Source of the DNA: Amylostereum areolatum
Taxonomy: Eukaryota; Basidiomycota; Agaricomycetes; Russulales; Stereaceae
DNA: 64,000 nt
Assembly (NCBI GenBank): GCA_012932865.1
Contig: SAXG01000043.1
Location: 62,001 to 126,000 of the forward strand
Direction: 5' to 3'
Shown: positions 49,161 to 62,363 of the stretch, piece by piece
Position numbering within the stretch: the first letter of the stretch is position 1
Layout of the letters: every line of letters starts with the position of its first letter
The notes under the pieces: model-generated
Databases searched by the model: none
Told to the model about the DNA's origin: nothing
What the model saw: only the letters and a program-made list of their open reading frames with translations
Translations under genes and position numbers: made by a program

Positions 49161-51138
49161 GGCGGCGGGGCGCATGTTTCCCCCCGTTCCGGTGCTTATG
49201 ATACAGGCTGATGTACCATCTCGCGATCCCGATCGTAGGCATAAAATGGAGCATTGTTTGCTGTGATGAATCCCGGTACAGTGCGCGTGAATGCGACTCG
49301 CGTATTACTACTTTATGTCGGTGCGAATTGTTCAAAACTTCAATACGACAAGCCGCGATCTCGATCCTCTCAATGCCCCGGGCAAGCGTCGCTCAATTGA
49401 CTGATCCCTGGAGAGTATCTTTTGGCGCATAGATGCATGGTGGGGGCGCTCAACTCGAGAAATCGGCGACGAGGGCCAAACCGAAGCGCCTAAATACTGG
49501 AAGGTGTAGTGGCTAGCGCACGTCTTGGTCGTCCAACTCGTTCTTTCCGGAGCATCCTCGGGTTCACCATCGCGGTATGAGCTATGAATACCGCCGCGCG
49601 CCATGTTTTGCTGCCAGCGTCCCCTGTCGCGCCTGTTCGACTGATGATCTGGCACTGTGCCGTAGTTCTCATGTACCTTTGTTTTGCTTGTTTACTCGCA
49701 AATACCTTAAGGGGGTTCTATGATTGCAAAATTAATAAGAGCCCAACATGAAAGAAGTGCAATCCCTGATGATTATGCGACGAAGGACTGGATTCGACGT
49801 CGGTAGACGCAATGCAGAGGGGTACAGAGATAGCGCTGCCATTTGGATACCTGCTGCCGTGCCTGCACGGCTGGAACATCGCGCGTCCTGGATCCACCGT
49901 TCCGTTGCAGTGTTTTTCGGCATGCCATTGGACGAGAACAAGCCTAGGAGGATAGCGCTCTGCTGCTCCCAGACGGTTTTACGGAATGGTTGTGAAAAGT
50001 AAGGTGAATCTGGAGAGAACCCAGAACCAAGCTGCCCCACAGAAGGGAAAATTACTCCCCAGAGTTCACAAAAAAGAAAGCGGAAATGAAGGACGGATAT
50101 GAAGGTGGAATGAAGGAGGAGCACGAACTGTTGTTTTTGATAAGCGGTTCTGGGAGCGCGTGATAGTAACTTTAGCCTGGGTACAAAGTATGAAGCGCCT
50201 GAATTGTATGAAGCATCCGCGGGGACAGAAGGGAACGCCTCGCGGCGACAAGAGGTACAGAATGAAGCAAAGGGTCAGCCTATCCGAGTCGCAAGCAAGA
50301 GCCAACTTCCCACCAAAGGTTTATGGATCACAGGCGTCCAAGGTTCAGCGAACGGCCGTGTCAGTCGCGTGTTTCTGCAATCACCACCCGGCGGAGACTG
50401 TCGATTTCCCAGCGCCTTCGAATGACCCAACTATAGCAGTTTGCGAGGACGCTCGGGGGTTCGGATTTCAGGAACGGAGCGTTTATGGTTGGGAGATCAC
50501 GGGTGCCTATGGAGGCATCAGCGCGTGTAACAGTCGCCGTAGAAGACGTATGTACATATGACATTGTGTCCCAGAAGGTTGGCCTTGGGTGTCGAAGGGT
50601 GTCGAAGCTGAACACGTTCACCGGGGGCGTGCAGGCCTCAAAGCAGGAGAAGGCTGTGATATCAGAGGCAGGAAGTGTCCGACGCCACGATCATTGAAAG
50701 ATTCGCAGATCCTTGAGGCTCGGGCGAGGCGAAGGGGGAGGGTATGAGCAAGAACGTGGGAGAGAACGAAGAAATCGTCGGCGTCGGCGTAGCGCTTGGC
50801 TCGGAGGAGGGGGCCGTGGACATCCGGGGAGGGAAGTATAAGTGGATGTTCCCAAAAAGGAAAAACCACGTGGAAATTGTTCAGTGTCTTTTAGACTTGC
50901 TTTGCGCCGTCCTCGTCCGCCCTCAATTACCCTTTCCCGCCCTTTCAGCCTCCCGTGCGTCCCTCCTCCTCTGATTCCTCCTGCATCGCTCACCCCCTTC
51001 TCCTCCTCGTCGTCCGTAGCAACCCCGCCGCCCATCTCGTCGTCGCTGCGCACCCGGAAAACCTCCCTGCCGCTCGAAACCCGCCATCATAGCTTGCCGT
51101 CGTCCTTTCTCCACCGCATATGATCGCGTGCTGTCGCC
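49161..51138. other. gene-poor interval
   Basis: About 2 kb between the flavin-reductase-like gene and the Sec7 gene. Short frames on both strands show no domain. The last 250 bp are strongly C/T-rich (CCTCC, TCGTCGTC), typical of a fungal 5' UTR/promoter for the gene starting at 51139. Confidence 0.35.
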
Positions 51139-54100
51139 ATGGAACAGACCACGGCCGCTGAACAGCGCGCATTCGCCGTCGCGAAGCTCAAACGCGCCGC
51201 CTCCTTACCTCGCATGAAGGATGGGCGAAGGCCACCGATGCACGTCGAAGCCGTGAGCGAGGGCGAAAAGTCGCAGAGGGCGGATGGAACGGAGACACCT
51301 CAGGGCGAAGGAGAGGAATCTGTGATGGTGGACGCCGCCAAGGTCGACGAAGACGAGGTCGAGGCGGCTGCAGAGCCCGAGGTTGAAGCAGTCGAACCGG
51401 CGGCCAAACCCGAGAAGGTCGAGGACGAGGCCATTGCATCACCTCCTCCGACACCGCTGCCCGAAGACGGCACCGCGCCGAGGAAACGAAGACGGAATCG
51501 CTCCCGCGCGCGAGGGTCGAAAGACTACAAAGCCAAGGCGCGACCGCCGCAGTCCCCTGTCCCGCCCACCACCCCTTTGCCTGGGAACGACTCGTCCCCC
51601 GAGGACAGCCCGTACCCGCTTCAGCTCTCTCTCGCCCACATCGACCGCCCCATCTCCCCCCAGTTCATCTCTCCCATCCCATCTCCTCTCGCTCTTCTCC
51701 AAGCACAGCGCCTCTTCGCCACCCCGGAGCCTGGCATGATGTACCCCGGTACTTCCCCATCAACACCCATGCTTCCATCCCTGCACGACATCCAGCAACA
51801 GGCCATCCAGCGCGGTCTCTTTCGCTCGAACAGCGCCGCCGCTCAGCTCATGATCTCCCATATGACGCGCGGCCAGGACGGCTACGACACATCGATTGCC
51901 TCGCCGGCGACGACCCCTCCCCCTACTCGCATCTTCCGCAACAACACCGTCACAGGCACCCCGACCACCGACCGGTCCGCCGCCCGCAAGAACATGCTCA
52001 AACGGTTGGACTCCCGTCGCAAGCGGGAGGCCGAAGCAGACCAAACCAGCGGCGGCGAGGATGCCGCCCCGCGGCCTCCGCCTCGCAAGAAACGGGACTC
52101 CCATGGTCGATCGTCGAGGAATACAAATAGGTCGACCGTCGTCGACGATCGGGAACTGTCCTCGGCCCCGTCCGTCAACACGCCCATCGTGCCTTCCGCC
52201 TCCCTTCCCACCCTGTCCGACAATCTTCCTGACCTCCCCACCGCGCGCAGGAACAGCATCGAGGAGAGTCGAAATACAACCCTCGCGAAGCTGCTCGGAT
52301 CGCCTATCGCGACCCCCACCAATGTCTTCGAGACGGCTCTTGAGCGGAGAGGGGTCGTCATCGAAGAAGACGACATGCCTGAACGTGCCCCTATCCCTCC
52401 GAACGGTTTGCCGTCGACGCCTCCCCGGATCTCGGCGCTGCGCGTACCACATGCCTCAGATGCACCGTCAAGCACATCCACCGACTCGGGCGGAATAGGC
52501 GTCCCCGTCTATCTTTCGGAAACAATCCATCGCCATCAGGATATGTTCCCTACCAGCCCGTTCGCCACCCCATTGCGGGAGAAATCCGGGCCAGACGACG
52601 AGGATGAGGACGTTCTACATCCCAACGACCCGCCTCGGAAGTCACCTTGGACTGATGCGTTCGAGCGGGAGATCAGTTGGGTTGCGGATCCAGGTAAACA
52701 TATCACGCTTCTTCTCCGGACATTGATTGACGTCCTTCTAGTAGATCCAGAAGAAGCGCAGAGCCCGGTTGATGAAGAGGGTGACTACGGAGACGACGAC
52801 ACAGACGGCGAGGAGGGCGAGGAGCTCGAGGTCGACGGGTATACGCAGGAGTTCCATGACCGGCAAGATTTCACCCACGAGCCTGAACAACCGGACGCGA
52901 GTATGGACGAACAAGAGGAAGAAAGCCAGCTGGATATTGACCACGCCGAGCACGACGTGGCGTCCCCACGAACATCTTCAACTTCCTCCAACATTCTTGA
53001 AGTAGAACCCGCTACTTCGCCCGAGCCCACGTCGCCCCAAGCGCCCCCTTCACCCATGTCCCCACACTCTCTTCAGAGGCACACCAGCGACGAGTCCAAC
53101 TCGTCGCAGTTCGTCCCTACGCGGCTGTCCGTCGCCGTTCCCGTCCGACCCGAGCTGGTGACCCCCCACACGGACCAGACTGACTGTGAGGACCTGACGC
53201 CGAAGAAGAACGGGGAAAGCTCCGCAGTCAGCCGATGGGACAAGGTCAAGAACGTCTTGGTTCGGTCGGGCTCGAACTCGGGCAGGAGGTCGAGGACAAA
53301 CAGCATACGGGAGGCGAACGGGAACACGGACTCGAGCGTGAGTAGGGAGAGTGGTGTGAGCATCAATTCGAAGACGGACAAAGGTTAGTGCACGGCTCGA
53401 CTGCCCACCCGTTGTATCGAGGCTCACATTGTCTCCAGATGGTCTATCGCCATTCTTCCCAAGCTCTCCCAGCGGCGTCTCCCCAGTACCACCAGCGTCG
53501 GTAGACACCATGAAAAAGTACATGGACGCGAAGCTTTTCCCTTTCCCTGGCATGAAACGACTCGAGGAGGAGCGTGCGCGACGGTTCCCTCACAACGCAT
53601 CCACCCCCGACATTTTGTACTCCCAAATCAGCGAGGACCCCTCCATCCAGAGCTCCAACTCCTCTCGGACGCCGCAACCCTCGCCGGAGATGGCCCGCGA
53701 CCGGAAGCTGTCTCACCAAGCTTCCGACACCCGCCTCCTTGCCAAATTCGCCAACAGCCCCGCCGCCGTCGCCACCTCCCCATCCACCGGATCCCACCCC
53801 GATTACTTCACCGTATCGTCGCCCGCCAACAGCAATTTCCCGAAAGGAAAGCTGCCTATGAACCGCGAAGGCGTTAAGCTTTGGCTCAGTGCGAAGAAAC
53901 TCTTCTCGTCCCAGTCTTCGCAGCCGTCGTATCAAGGGGTCTCTATCTCCGCGCCCATTCTCCAGGATCGTTCTACGTCCAAGGACGTCGGGAAGAAGCC
54001 TTCGCTCTCGGACCTGCTCCAGGGCCGGAAGGACACCGACCTCATAAGCGGATGGGAAGACGTAGCCAAGACACCGACGAACGTCATCGGTACCGCCCTT

Positions 54101-56311
54101 CCCACAAGAGCACCCGTCAACGATGTTGGCGATGCCACAGCCCGGGTTCCCTCGGCCCACGAGGAGTCAAGCACGGCGGATGCCCCCCTCGGTCCCACCT
54201 ATCCCGTCTCCTCGGCAAATTCACCCAACGGGGACGTCCAATACGTTGCCTACCCCGAGGCGATGCCGTCGCCGCCTGACATCACCTCGTCGACAACCCC
54301 GGATCCCATGTCTTCCATGGACGAGTACCCCATACGATCGTCCTCGTCGACCCTTTCTTCTGAGAGATTGCCGGAACCAGCTTTGGTGCAGTCTCAGGGC
54401 GCGATCGTGCTCGAGCGATTGGACGAAGCGTTGCAGGGCGGGTCAAGGGGACCCAATGGTGCGGCCTTTATCGAGGATCCACCGCGGAAACTTCTGCTGT
54501 CGTCGCCGGTGCTCCAGGTCGCGAACGTCAACACGGTCAAGGACCGCTTCTTGTTCCTGTTCAACGACATCCTCGTCATCGCGAAGCCGATCATCCAGGA
54601 ATCCGACGCGCTGCTCGACACCGCGAAGCCGTCGCCCTTGGACCGCAAGTATATCATCAAGAGCGTCGTCCAGCTCCGTTCCTTGCGGTTCTCGGCCGAC
54701 CGGGACGACCCCCAGGTGAAGCTCCAGGCGGCGGCGATCGCCCGCCACCCCGTCGTGCGCTCGTTCGTCGCGCACTTCGCGAAGGACGCGGACCACGCGA
54801 TCGCGCTGTTCTTCGACAAGACCGGCATGCGCGAGGATCCGGTGGCGCTGGGTCAGTTGCTGTTCAAGACCTTGGAGCTGAATCGGGCGCGGCTCGGGGA
54901 GTATCTTGCGCGACGGTCGTCCAAGGGGGTGTTGAAGGCGTATGTGGAAGGGTTCGGTTTCGCGGGCATGCGAGTGGACAAGGCGCTGCGGGTGTTCCTG
55001 CAGTCCATGCACATCCCTATGCCCTCACGGGTATCACATACCAACCCTCTCGACTACGTCGTGGATACCTTCGCCAGCCGCTGGTACGAGGCCAACGTCG
55101 GCATCGTTGCATACGACAAGGATCTCGCGATCCGGCTCGTGCGCGCCGTGATGCAGCTGAACGAGGTGCTATACGGCGGCGTCCTCTCCGCACCCAACAG
55201 CCGCGTGCGCGCGATGCGGAACATCACTAGCCGGGACTTCATCGAGGCCTTCAGGCGGTACGACCCCCGCGGTCTCGTGTCCGACGACCTCCTTGACCAC
55301 CTCCACGCCTCCATCCGCCGCGAGCCCCTGTCCCAAGCTCGCAACCCCGCCAACTCGAACACGCCAGACATGACCATCACCCTCAAACGCCCCGTGCCGC
55401 CGCGATTGACGTACCGGATGCAGTCCGAACCGGTCATCGTGCGCATCCCCCAGGCCGACCCGACGCTGATGATCCACCTCCACGGCCAAGACCTCATCTT
55501 CGACCCCCCCTTCCTCACCTTCACCCGCACGCCCGAGGCGTCTTTCCGCATCACCGGCACCTCGCTCGGCCTGAAAACAGTCACGTACTCCCGCGCGGGC
55601 GCGAACGCGCTCCTGTACACCGGCCTGCCGCTCGGCTCGCCGATCAACGTCGAGCGGAGCTTCATGCGGAACACGTTCCAGCTCGCGTTCGCGAACCACG
55701 AGGGCGCGAAGCGCAAGTACATGTTCAGCGTCGACGACCCCGTCATCCGCCACAACTGGACCGTCTCCCTCAAGCGGCAGATCGAGATCGCGAGCGCGAG
55801 CGCGGGCGCGGCCAACCCCCGCGCGGGGCCCAGCCGGTTCCACAGCGCGACGGACGACCTGGCGTTCCGCATCCTGCAGGAGAGCCTCATCCCGCCACGG
55901 AACGAGGTGTCGACCTGGGGCCGCCATCGCGCCGACGCGCACTCGCCCCCGCCGGATGCGAGCCAGTACTCGCTCCCCTCGCTCCCGCCCCCGCCCCCGC
56001 TCGCCGCGCGTCGACGGAGCCGGCTCGACTCGGGCCACGTGCGCTCCAAGTCGCGCAGCCAGATCTACCACCGGCAGGGCGCGGGCAAGCTCGAGCAGCA
56101 GGAGCTCGATCGGCTGTTGGCGGGGGGCGGGGACTCGTCGGATTTTGCGAGGGAGGACGAGGACGAGGGCGAGGACGAGGGGGCGGAGGAGCCCGGGCTG
56201 CCGGCGCGGATGTGGTCGGGGAAGGACCTGGAGATGGTGTGCCAGCAGAACAGCGCGATCGTGCTGGCGCTGGCGGCGCTGCAGGTGGGGGCGCGTCCTG
56301 CTGGGTCATAG
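51139..56311 (+). CDS. large PH-Sec7-PH protein (putative Arf GEF, Syt1-like)
   Basis: About 1,690 residues. The N-terminal 900 residues are disordered (Ser/Pro/Asp-rich; basic PRKRRRNRSRARGSKDYK). A first PH-like module contains VNTVKDRFLFLFNDILVIAK. A Sec7-like domain follows: SKGVLKAYVEGFGFAGMRVD, KALRVFLQSMHIPMP, YVVDTFASRWYEANVG and VRAVMQLNEVLYGG. Then a second PH domain (FLTFTRTPEASFRITGTSLG; SVDDPVIRHNWTVSLKRQIE) and a Pro-rich tail with EDEDEGEDEG. Sec7 domains activate Arf GTPases at Golgi/endosomal membranes through a Glu in the motif PGEAQ. Here that loop reads IPMPSRVSHTNPLD, so no catalytic Glu is visible. Two introns: a 48-nt in-frame one (about 52693-52740) and one at 53384-53438. 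It may be a degenerate or regulatory GEF. Confidence 0.85.
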
Positions 56312-57102
56312 CACGGGGCTTGGTGTCTGGTTGTGGGGAAGGGGGGTGGGTCGTTCGGTGAGTAGGGGCTTTACGTTGCGTGGCGAAGGCTGACCGTGGG
56401 GGTTTCGCAGCGTCGTCGACACGGTTTGGATCGGTATCTATCTCTCAGGACATTGGCTCTCTGGCATTTTTTTTCACCCCATCTCGCTCGCATCTGTCTC
56501 CCTTGCTGTCTTCTTCTGCCTCGCCTCCTCGCTCGCACGCCCGCCCCCTTATTTACTCTACGGTACGGTACTCGCCCTCGTTATGCTCTGTCGATTTTCA
56601 CAGTCTATTTTTTTTGTCGCATAGAAAGCCTCTCGCCCCCCCTCCCTAGTACTGTCCTTTAGATAATGTTCGCCACGCGCGGTATGTACCGTTTGGGACA
56701 CCTCTCACACTCTCGCCGTCTTTCCGCCTTGTGCTCTCACGCACGCCCGCCAATCTACGTACGCGGTGTCTCTTTTCCCGCTCACGCCCCGTCTCGCTGC
56801 CATGGTCTCGTGGACTGCCTACTAAGTAGTGGTACGGTATAATCACAATGTGTATCTGCAAATCGGAAGCTGGGTCGCTGTCGGAGGTTGTGGGCGCTTA
56901 CGGGCATGTGCACACGCCTGGGTGGGGGTCGCGCGCACACGAGAATGCGGTGGATAATCGATCTGGTTGACATGCCCTTCGTCTCCCGCGCTCGCCGCTC
57001 CCGCAGTACCAGTGAGGAGGCCCCTCGAAAGCATATAACGTCGCTGCGGCAAGAACACGGACGAGCTCCATCCCTGCGCGGTGCCGACGGTCGCGGGACG
57101 AA
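56312..57102. other. spacer, pyrimidine-rich
   Basis: About 790 bp between the Sec7 gene and the CDF transporter, both plus strand. Rich in C/T on the plus strand from 56450. Contains the 3' UTR and next promoter; no gene recognised. Confidence 0.3.
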
Positions 57103-58703
57103 ATGATGCGCCGCCTTCCAATATCAACCCTCTCGGCCGTCCACGTAGTCGTCGCAGCTGCTTCCAAGCCCCGCACCCCTTATAGCCTCCTCCTCTTCGC
57201 CCACGCTCACACCCGTCGCCGCCTCTCTTCTTCGCGTCACCCCCGCGACGCACCCCGCGAACACGCACCGCTGCTTGGACCGCTTTTTCGGACGCGCGCG
57301 CTTCAGACGATGGCCGACGGCGGGATGACGCGGAGAATGCATTCTTCGAACGAGGCGGGGAAACAGCCCGTGGGGGAAAAGGACGGGCACGAGCATGCGA
57401 AGGACCACGAGCACGAGCACGAGCACGGCCACTCGCATGGCATATTCGGACATTCGCATGCACATGGGGAGGACGGACACGACCACCTCGTCGAGACGCT
57501 GCAGTCCACCGGTGAGCCCCCTCCCTCCCCCCCTTTTTGTCGTGCGCAGCTCTGACGACCGACGTGGCAGGCGATCGTGGGAGCCGGATAACGCTCATCG
57601 GGCTCGGGTCCAACATCGTGCTCACGGGCGCGAAGGGCGCCGCGGGCTGGGCGATGAACTCGGCGGCGCTGCTGGCCGACGCGGGGCACTCTCTCAGCGG
57701 TACGTCTCCCGCCCCCTCGTTCTGTTCCCTTCGTCCTCACGCTCAACAACCCCCACCACTCCTCATCCAGACCTCCTCGGAGATTTCGTGGTGCTCTTCT
57801 CCTGGCGGCTCTCCCGCCGCCCGCCGAGCGCGCGCTACCCGTACGGCCTCGCCAAGTTCGAAACGATCGGGACCACGCTCGTCGCGCTCCTCCTCCTCGG
57901 CGGCGCGCTCGGCATCGGCGCGCACTCCTTCCTCCTCCTCTTCGCGACGCTCTCCGAGACGAGCGCCGCGCTCGGCGCGGACGCGCTCCACGACGCGCTC
58001 GAGAACGTCACCGCCGCCGCGGGCCACCTCCCCGCCCTCCTCTCCCACGCCCACGCCGATGCGCACGGCGAGGGCCTGCTGGATCCGAACGCGGCGTGGT
58101 TCGCGGCGGCGAGCATCGTGGGCAAGGAGTGGCTGTTTCGGATCACGCGCAAGGTCGCGAGGGAGGAGAACAGCCCGGTGCTCATGGCGAACGCGTACCA
58201 CCACCGGAGCGACGCGTACACGAGCGTCGTCGCGCTCGCGGCGATCATGGGCAGCAGCTGGTTCCCCTCCCTCCCTCTGGACCCCATCGGCGGTACGCCC
58301 GCTCGTCGCTCCGTCGTGTTCGAAAAAGGGTACTGACCCCCCCGCTCGTCCCTCAGGCGTCCTCGTCTCGATCGTCATCCTCCGCCAGGGCCTGTCCATC
58401 TTCGCCGGCGCCGCGAAGGAGCTCACGGACGCGGGCGCGTCCCCCGCGACGCTCCGCGCGCTGGCGAGCGCGCTCGACCCGCTCGTCGCGCCCACGCCCG
58501 ACGCGCTCGTCCTCAAAGTGCACGAGCTCCGCGCGCGCCGCGCGGGCTCGCAGCTGTTCGTGGACCTCGCGGCGCGCGTGCCGGCGGAGACGGACGTGCG
58601 GAGGCTCAACGAGGTCGAGCAAGAGATTGTCGCTGCGCTCAAGGGCGCGCGGAGGGACGTGAAGGATGTCACGGTGCGGTTTCGGGCGGAGGGGGAGGAG
58701 TAG
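57103..58703 (+). CDS. CDF metal transporter, mitochondrial MMT1-like
   Basis: Cation diffusion facilitator exchanging divalent metal for protons. The ATG at 57103 gives an Arg/Ser-rich presequence-like leader (MMRRLPISTL...RRRLSSSRHP), as in mitochondrial Mmt1/2-type carriers; a start at 57310 (MADGG) would lack it. A His-rich loop (HEHAKDHEHEHEHGHSHG, then GHSHAHGEDGHDH) precedes TM1. Metal-site motifs: TM2 LLADAGHSLSDLLGDF (HxxxD) and TM5 AYHHRSDAYTS (HxxxD). Other segments: AKFETIGTTLVALLLLGGAL and SIVILRQGLSIFAGAAKEL. The cytosolic C-terminal domain (KVHELRARRAGSQLFVDLAA ... VTVRFRAEGEE) completes the family. Three introns. Metal specificity (Fe, Mn or Zn) cannot be set from sequence. 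Confidence 0.9.
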
Positions 58704-59401
58704 GGTCGGGTCGCTCGGGAGTAGTATATATTATATTGTATCCATATATCGCGTTGTCGGTTTCGTTGTTTCGGTTCACATTTCTGTCATTCTCACTTTC
58801 GTCGTGGTCGTATGTTATGTTATGTATGTGGCAGTGTGGGGGAAAGGGGGTCCTTGGGATACATGGGTATTGGGTCGGGGTATGTGTGGGGTACAAAGAA
58901 TACAAGACTAGTCGTACACCGCCTTCCTTACTGGCGCTTTCCAACGGGGGAGGACGGGGTCCCCTCTAAGTATGTACAGATCGAGCGCGATCCTGGGTCA
59001 TGATTTCACCGGACAAGGGGTGGGAGAGGACTGCGACGGGTGAGGATCTGGTGGTGGAAGACAAGAACAACAAGAGGGAAGAGGACGTCAATACAAGGCC
59101 AGGGCGAGAGCAGTCGAAAACGCACTTTGTGTCGGGTCCCGACGCCGGCTCATGCACGGTCCAAGTCCTATGCCGTGGGGCAACGGCAGTGCCCCCGCGG
59201 GGTGAAAGCCGGGGGTGGGGATCCGGGGCGCCCCCGGACATTGCGATGCGTACGACGGTGCCTGGGGTGGGGGGTGCGGATGCGCCGCGCTCTGCATGAT
59301 GGAGGCCGCGCGCGTGGAGTAGGACGATATGCGCTGCAGGGTGGCGAGAATCGGTGGGGCTCAAAAAGGGAGGATGGAGGGCCTTCGGAATATGTGTGTG
59401 T

Positions 59402-59414
59402 GGGGGGGGGGGGG
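59402..59414. repeat. G13 homopolymer next to a GT run
   Basis: Thirteen consecutive G preceded by TGTGTGTGT. Simple-sequence tract in non-coding DNA; potential G-quadruplex former and length-variable site. Confidence 0.8.
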
Positions 59415-60913
59415 ATTGGGGATGTGCAGGACAGATGTTGAGGGAGGGCTGCTTTATATCTCGCTCGCCGCTCGCTTTGTTCTTTCGGACGGGGCTTCTT
59501 TCGACCTCGAGCGCGCGCCGGGCTTGCGAATCGCGATTGGCCCGTGCGAAATCGAGAACGCGGCCCCCACGTGGTCTGAGGGCGGTCGAGGGCAGATCTG
59601 GACGTCGACGTCGGAGGCTCTCGTTGGATGGATTTCCCGTGCGCGATGCCCGCCGAGCGTGAGCGTGTGAAGCTGGGGAGGTTAGGGCGAGCGGGGTGGG
59701 GTGGAGTGGGAGGGGCGGCGGCGGGAGGTACTTGTAGGTCGTGTGAAGGAGCGAAGGGTGGGAGAAACACGAGGCGGAACAAAGGGATCAAGCTGCTCCT
59801 TCAGACGCAGGTACGGGCTGATGAGAGATGAAAGAGAAGTCCTTCTCGGTTCGTTGGGGAGTGGGAACCCAGGTGTTGCGACCCATGGCGTTCGGTGGAG
59901 GGTCTGATGACTGGGGCTTCATATCGCGTGAGCCAAGGCTGTGCATACAATAGCACCGCTCCCTCGCACATACACCCCTGCTTTGGATCACCTCGCACGT
60001 ATAGATCGGTGGATGTTCTTGCGGTGGCACAGGATTCAGAGGATCGTGCGGGGAAAAGGGAGGAAGCGTGAGTGCGGTGGTTGAAAACAAAAAGCTTGAT
60101 GTTAACCTAGATCTCGGCAGTAAGCTTATCGACGAAGGCAGGGATTCAGAGCGGGCCTGTCAAAGCGCCACAGTTGGCTGGGCTTGCGCGCAGCGAATTG
60201 GAGCTGAGGCTCAGTGGATCCACGGAACATTCTGATTGGGTGACTTTGACGAGGAGGACGAGGGTCCAGGGAGACGCCGACGCCAGAGTTTTGACGCCGA
60301 TTCCAGATGACCGGTGCGTTGGGTGTTTGTAACTTTGTTGGGCTGTCGAGGATCAGAAGCCATGCTGACGGCGATGAGTTAGGGCGCGATCGCAGAATCA
60401 TCCAACGAAGCCCGGCCGCGCTGCAGACGGGTTTGACGGACAGCAGTGTCTTCGTCCAACGGCACGTACAGTGGGGAGACTTGCCACGGACGCGAGAACT
60501 TCAGGGAAGGTCAGGAGTAACCTAAAGATGTACAACAACGCCGACACACCGTGAGGCCCGAGGATACGATGCAATACCATATGAGCCTGAGGGACGCACG
60601 ATGATGAGATGATGAACACTGTATGCTTCGACAAATATGCTGTTGTCGTAGATGGTACGTTCGCTTGAGGAGCCCACGTCTCTTTGCCGTGTATCAATGC
60701 ACACTCGAGTGGCGCGGAGTGTTCGCTGGCGGACAGGGGGCTTCGAGAAAGAAAAGAAGCGCGGAGGAGGGGGGAGCATATAGTCAGTCGTCTTCACCGA
60801 AAATGCCACGGCCATACTTTCCTCCCAAGATGGTTAAGCCACGGAATGTTACATTTCTGTCGTCAGTTCGAAGTTCCAAACATGACGCGGCCGGGTAAAA
60901 CATGCCAAACGCA

Positions 60914-60930
60914 CCCCCCCCCCCCCCCCC
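60914..60930. repeat. C17 homopolymer
   Basis: Seventeen consecutive C, the longest homopolymer noticed in the window, in apparently non-coding DNA. Its exact length is prone to sequencing error. Confidence 0.8.
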
Positions 60931-62363
60931 TCCACGTCGCGTTGCGCTGAAGAAAACGAGATCCACCATGGCAAGACGCCCCATATCGTGTCTGGCTCCG
61001 GGGAAGACGGGTCGGACCCGGAACTTGTTCCCTGCGCTGTGTTCGGAGCTTTCACTCGCACAATCCGCGTCTTGTCCGACGAAGCCCAGGGCGAGAAGAA
61101 GAAGCGTCGGGCGAGCGAGCGAGCGAGGCCAAGTCATGGGATACGATGGCCTACCCCAGCCAGCGGACCACAGATATATCATACTTACAAGTATGGCCCT
61201 TGCTTGTCCGATTTGCGGTATAGGTAAGGCCTTGCGCAATGTGCTGTGCTCGTTCTTGGGCTCAGTCGTAGTTGCTGTTGAGGAATTACTTATGGCAGTT
61301 GGAAAGACTCTGGACAGATCTGGACGAGTAGCCTAGTAGGGGTCTAAAAACCTCGGCCGGTCCCCTCCGGCCACCGGCGGGCACAAGTTTGCTTTCATTT
61401 CGTTCTTGAACTCCTTCGTGCCGTGCATCGACGTCGACAATCCAAGGACAATCCATTTCTGCTGATATCGCGCTGCCCGCACTTCACCATAAGACTGGAG
61501 ATGCTCATTCTCGTCCAGTCAAGGCCTCAGGCGTCAGACTTCGAGCTTGGATCTTTCCGTTCTATATCGGCGATGGACCGATTGTGTTCGTACACGATAT
61601 CACATATCATGCATCATGACTGCTGTTGGTGGGAATGTGCTTAGGGTTCGTCGCTATGATCCTTCTCATTCGACGAAGTCTTACCGTACCGCAGCCTGAG
61701 GATTCCAGAACGAGTTAGACACCATTCCGAGTCGGAAGGAAGGAGAGCGGAAGATCGACTTGCTGTTTCATTGCCTTGGTTAGCGAACACTGGAAACTGA
61801 CGAGCGACCATTGAAACGGTGTTGTCCACGGCGCTTGAAGCGTGAAGTACGACGGAACGACCGTCATTGGTGTTGTTTACCTTGATAACAATATCGTGCG
61901 TTTACTGCTTTACACTATACCTTGAGAGACCGCTGAAGTTTGGCCCCGCATAGACATTTTCTCGAAGACGTTTACGCAACCAGTGTCTACCATCGTCTGC
62001 ATCATCTCCCGTCCTGTCCGCAGATGCGCTTCAGGGTTATTGCGACGCTCCTTGTTCTAGAGGGTGCGCTGGTCCTGAGCCACATGTGCTCCGCCAATCC
62101 GTTTGATTTCCGAGAACGTGGTCAGGTGTGGTCCTCCAGTCTGCACTTCTCGATTCCATGGTGCTAAATGTATACAGTTACTTCCTCAGCGCGCGTCCCT
62201 CTAAACGGCGCAGAGAAGGTATATAACCCGTAGCCCACATGGCGTTGTTCATCCGCCCAGAGCTCTTGGACTTTCTATCTGCTTCTTCTATCCGCGTACC
62301 GTCCGCCCTCCGAGTCATCTTGAGAACGCAGCCACCGGAGATACCTTGATAAGACCGGGAGAC

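Larger units (their letters stand above)
58704..62363. other. 3.6 kb gene-poor interval with homopolymers
   Basis: No reading frame on either strand gives a recognisable protein or a splice-consistent chain. A short frame at 62024-62167 starts with a signal-peptide-like MRFRVIATLLVLEGALVL and might be a small secreted protein or an upstream exon, but evidence is thin. The region holds a G13 and a C17 tract (listed separately). The right end presumably contains the caspase gene promoter. Confidence 0.35.

Noticed and set aside
52693..52740. Extra coding segment GKHITLLLRTLIDVLL in the Sec7 protein
   Set aside because: It is a 48-nt GT-AG intron that happens to keep the frame; removal joins DP to VDPEEAQ smoothly.
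59168..59791. 207-codon minus-strand frame rich in Pro and Arg
   Set aside because: Composition mirrors the GC-rich opposite strand; no domain and no splice or start context. Likely non-coding.
62024..62167. Short plus-strand frame with a signal-peptide-like start (MRFRVIATLLVLEGALVL)
   Set aside because: Hydrophobic start alone is weak. No mature protein of recognisable type follows and splicing into the caspase gene could not be shown.
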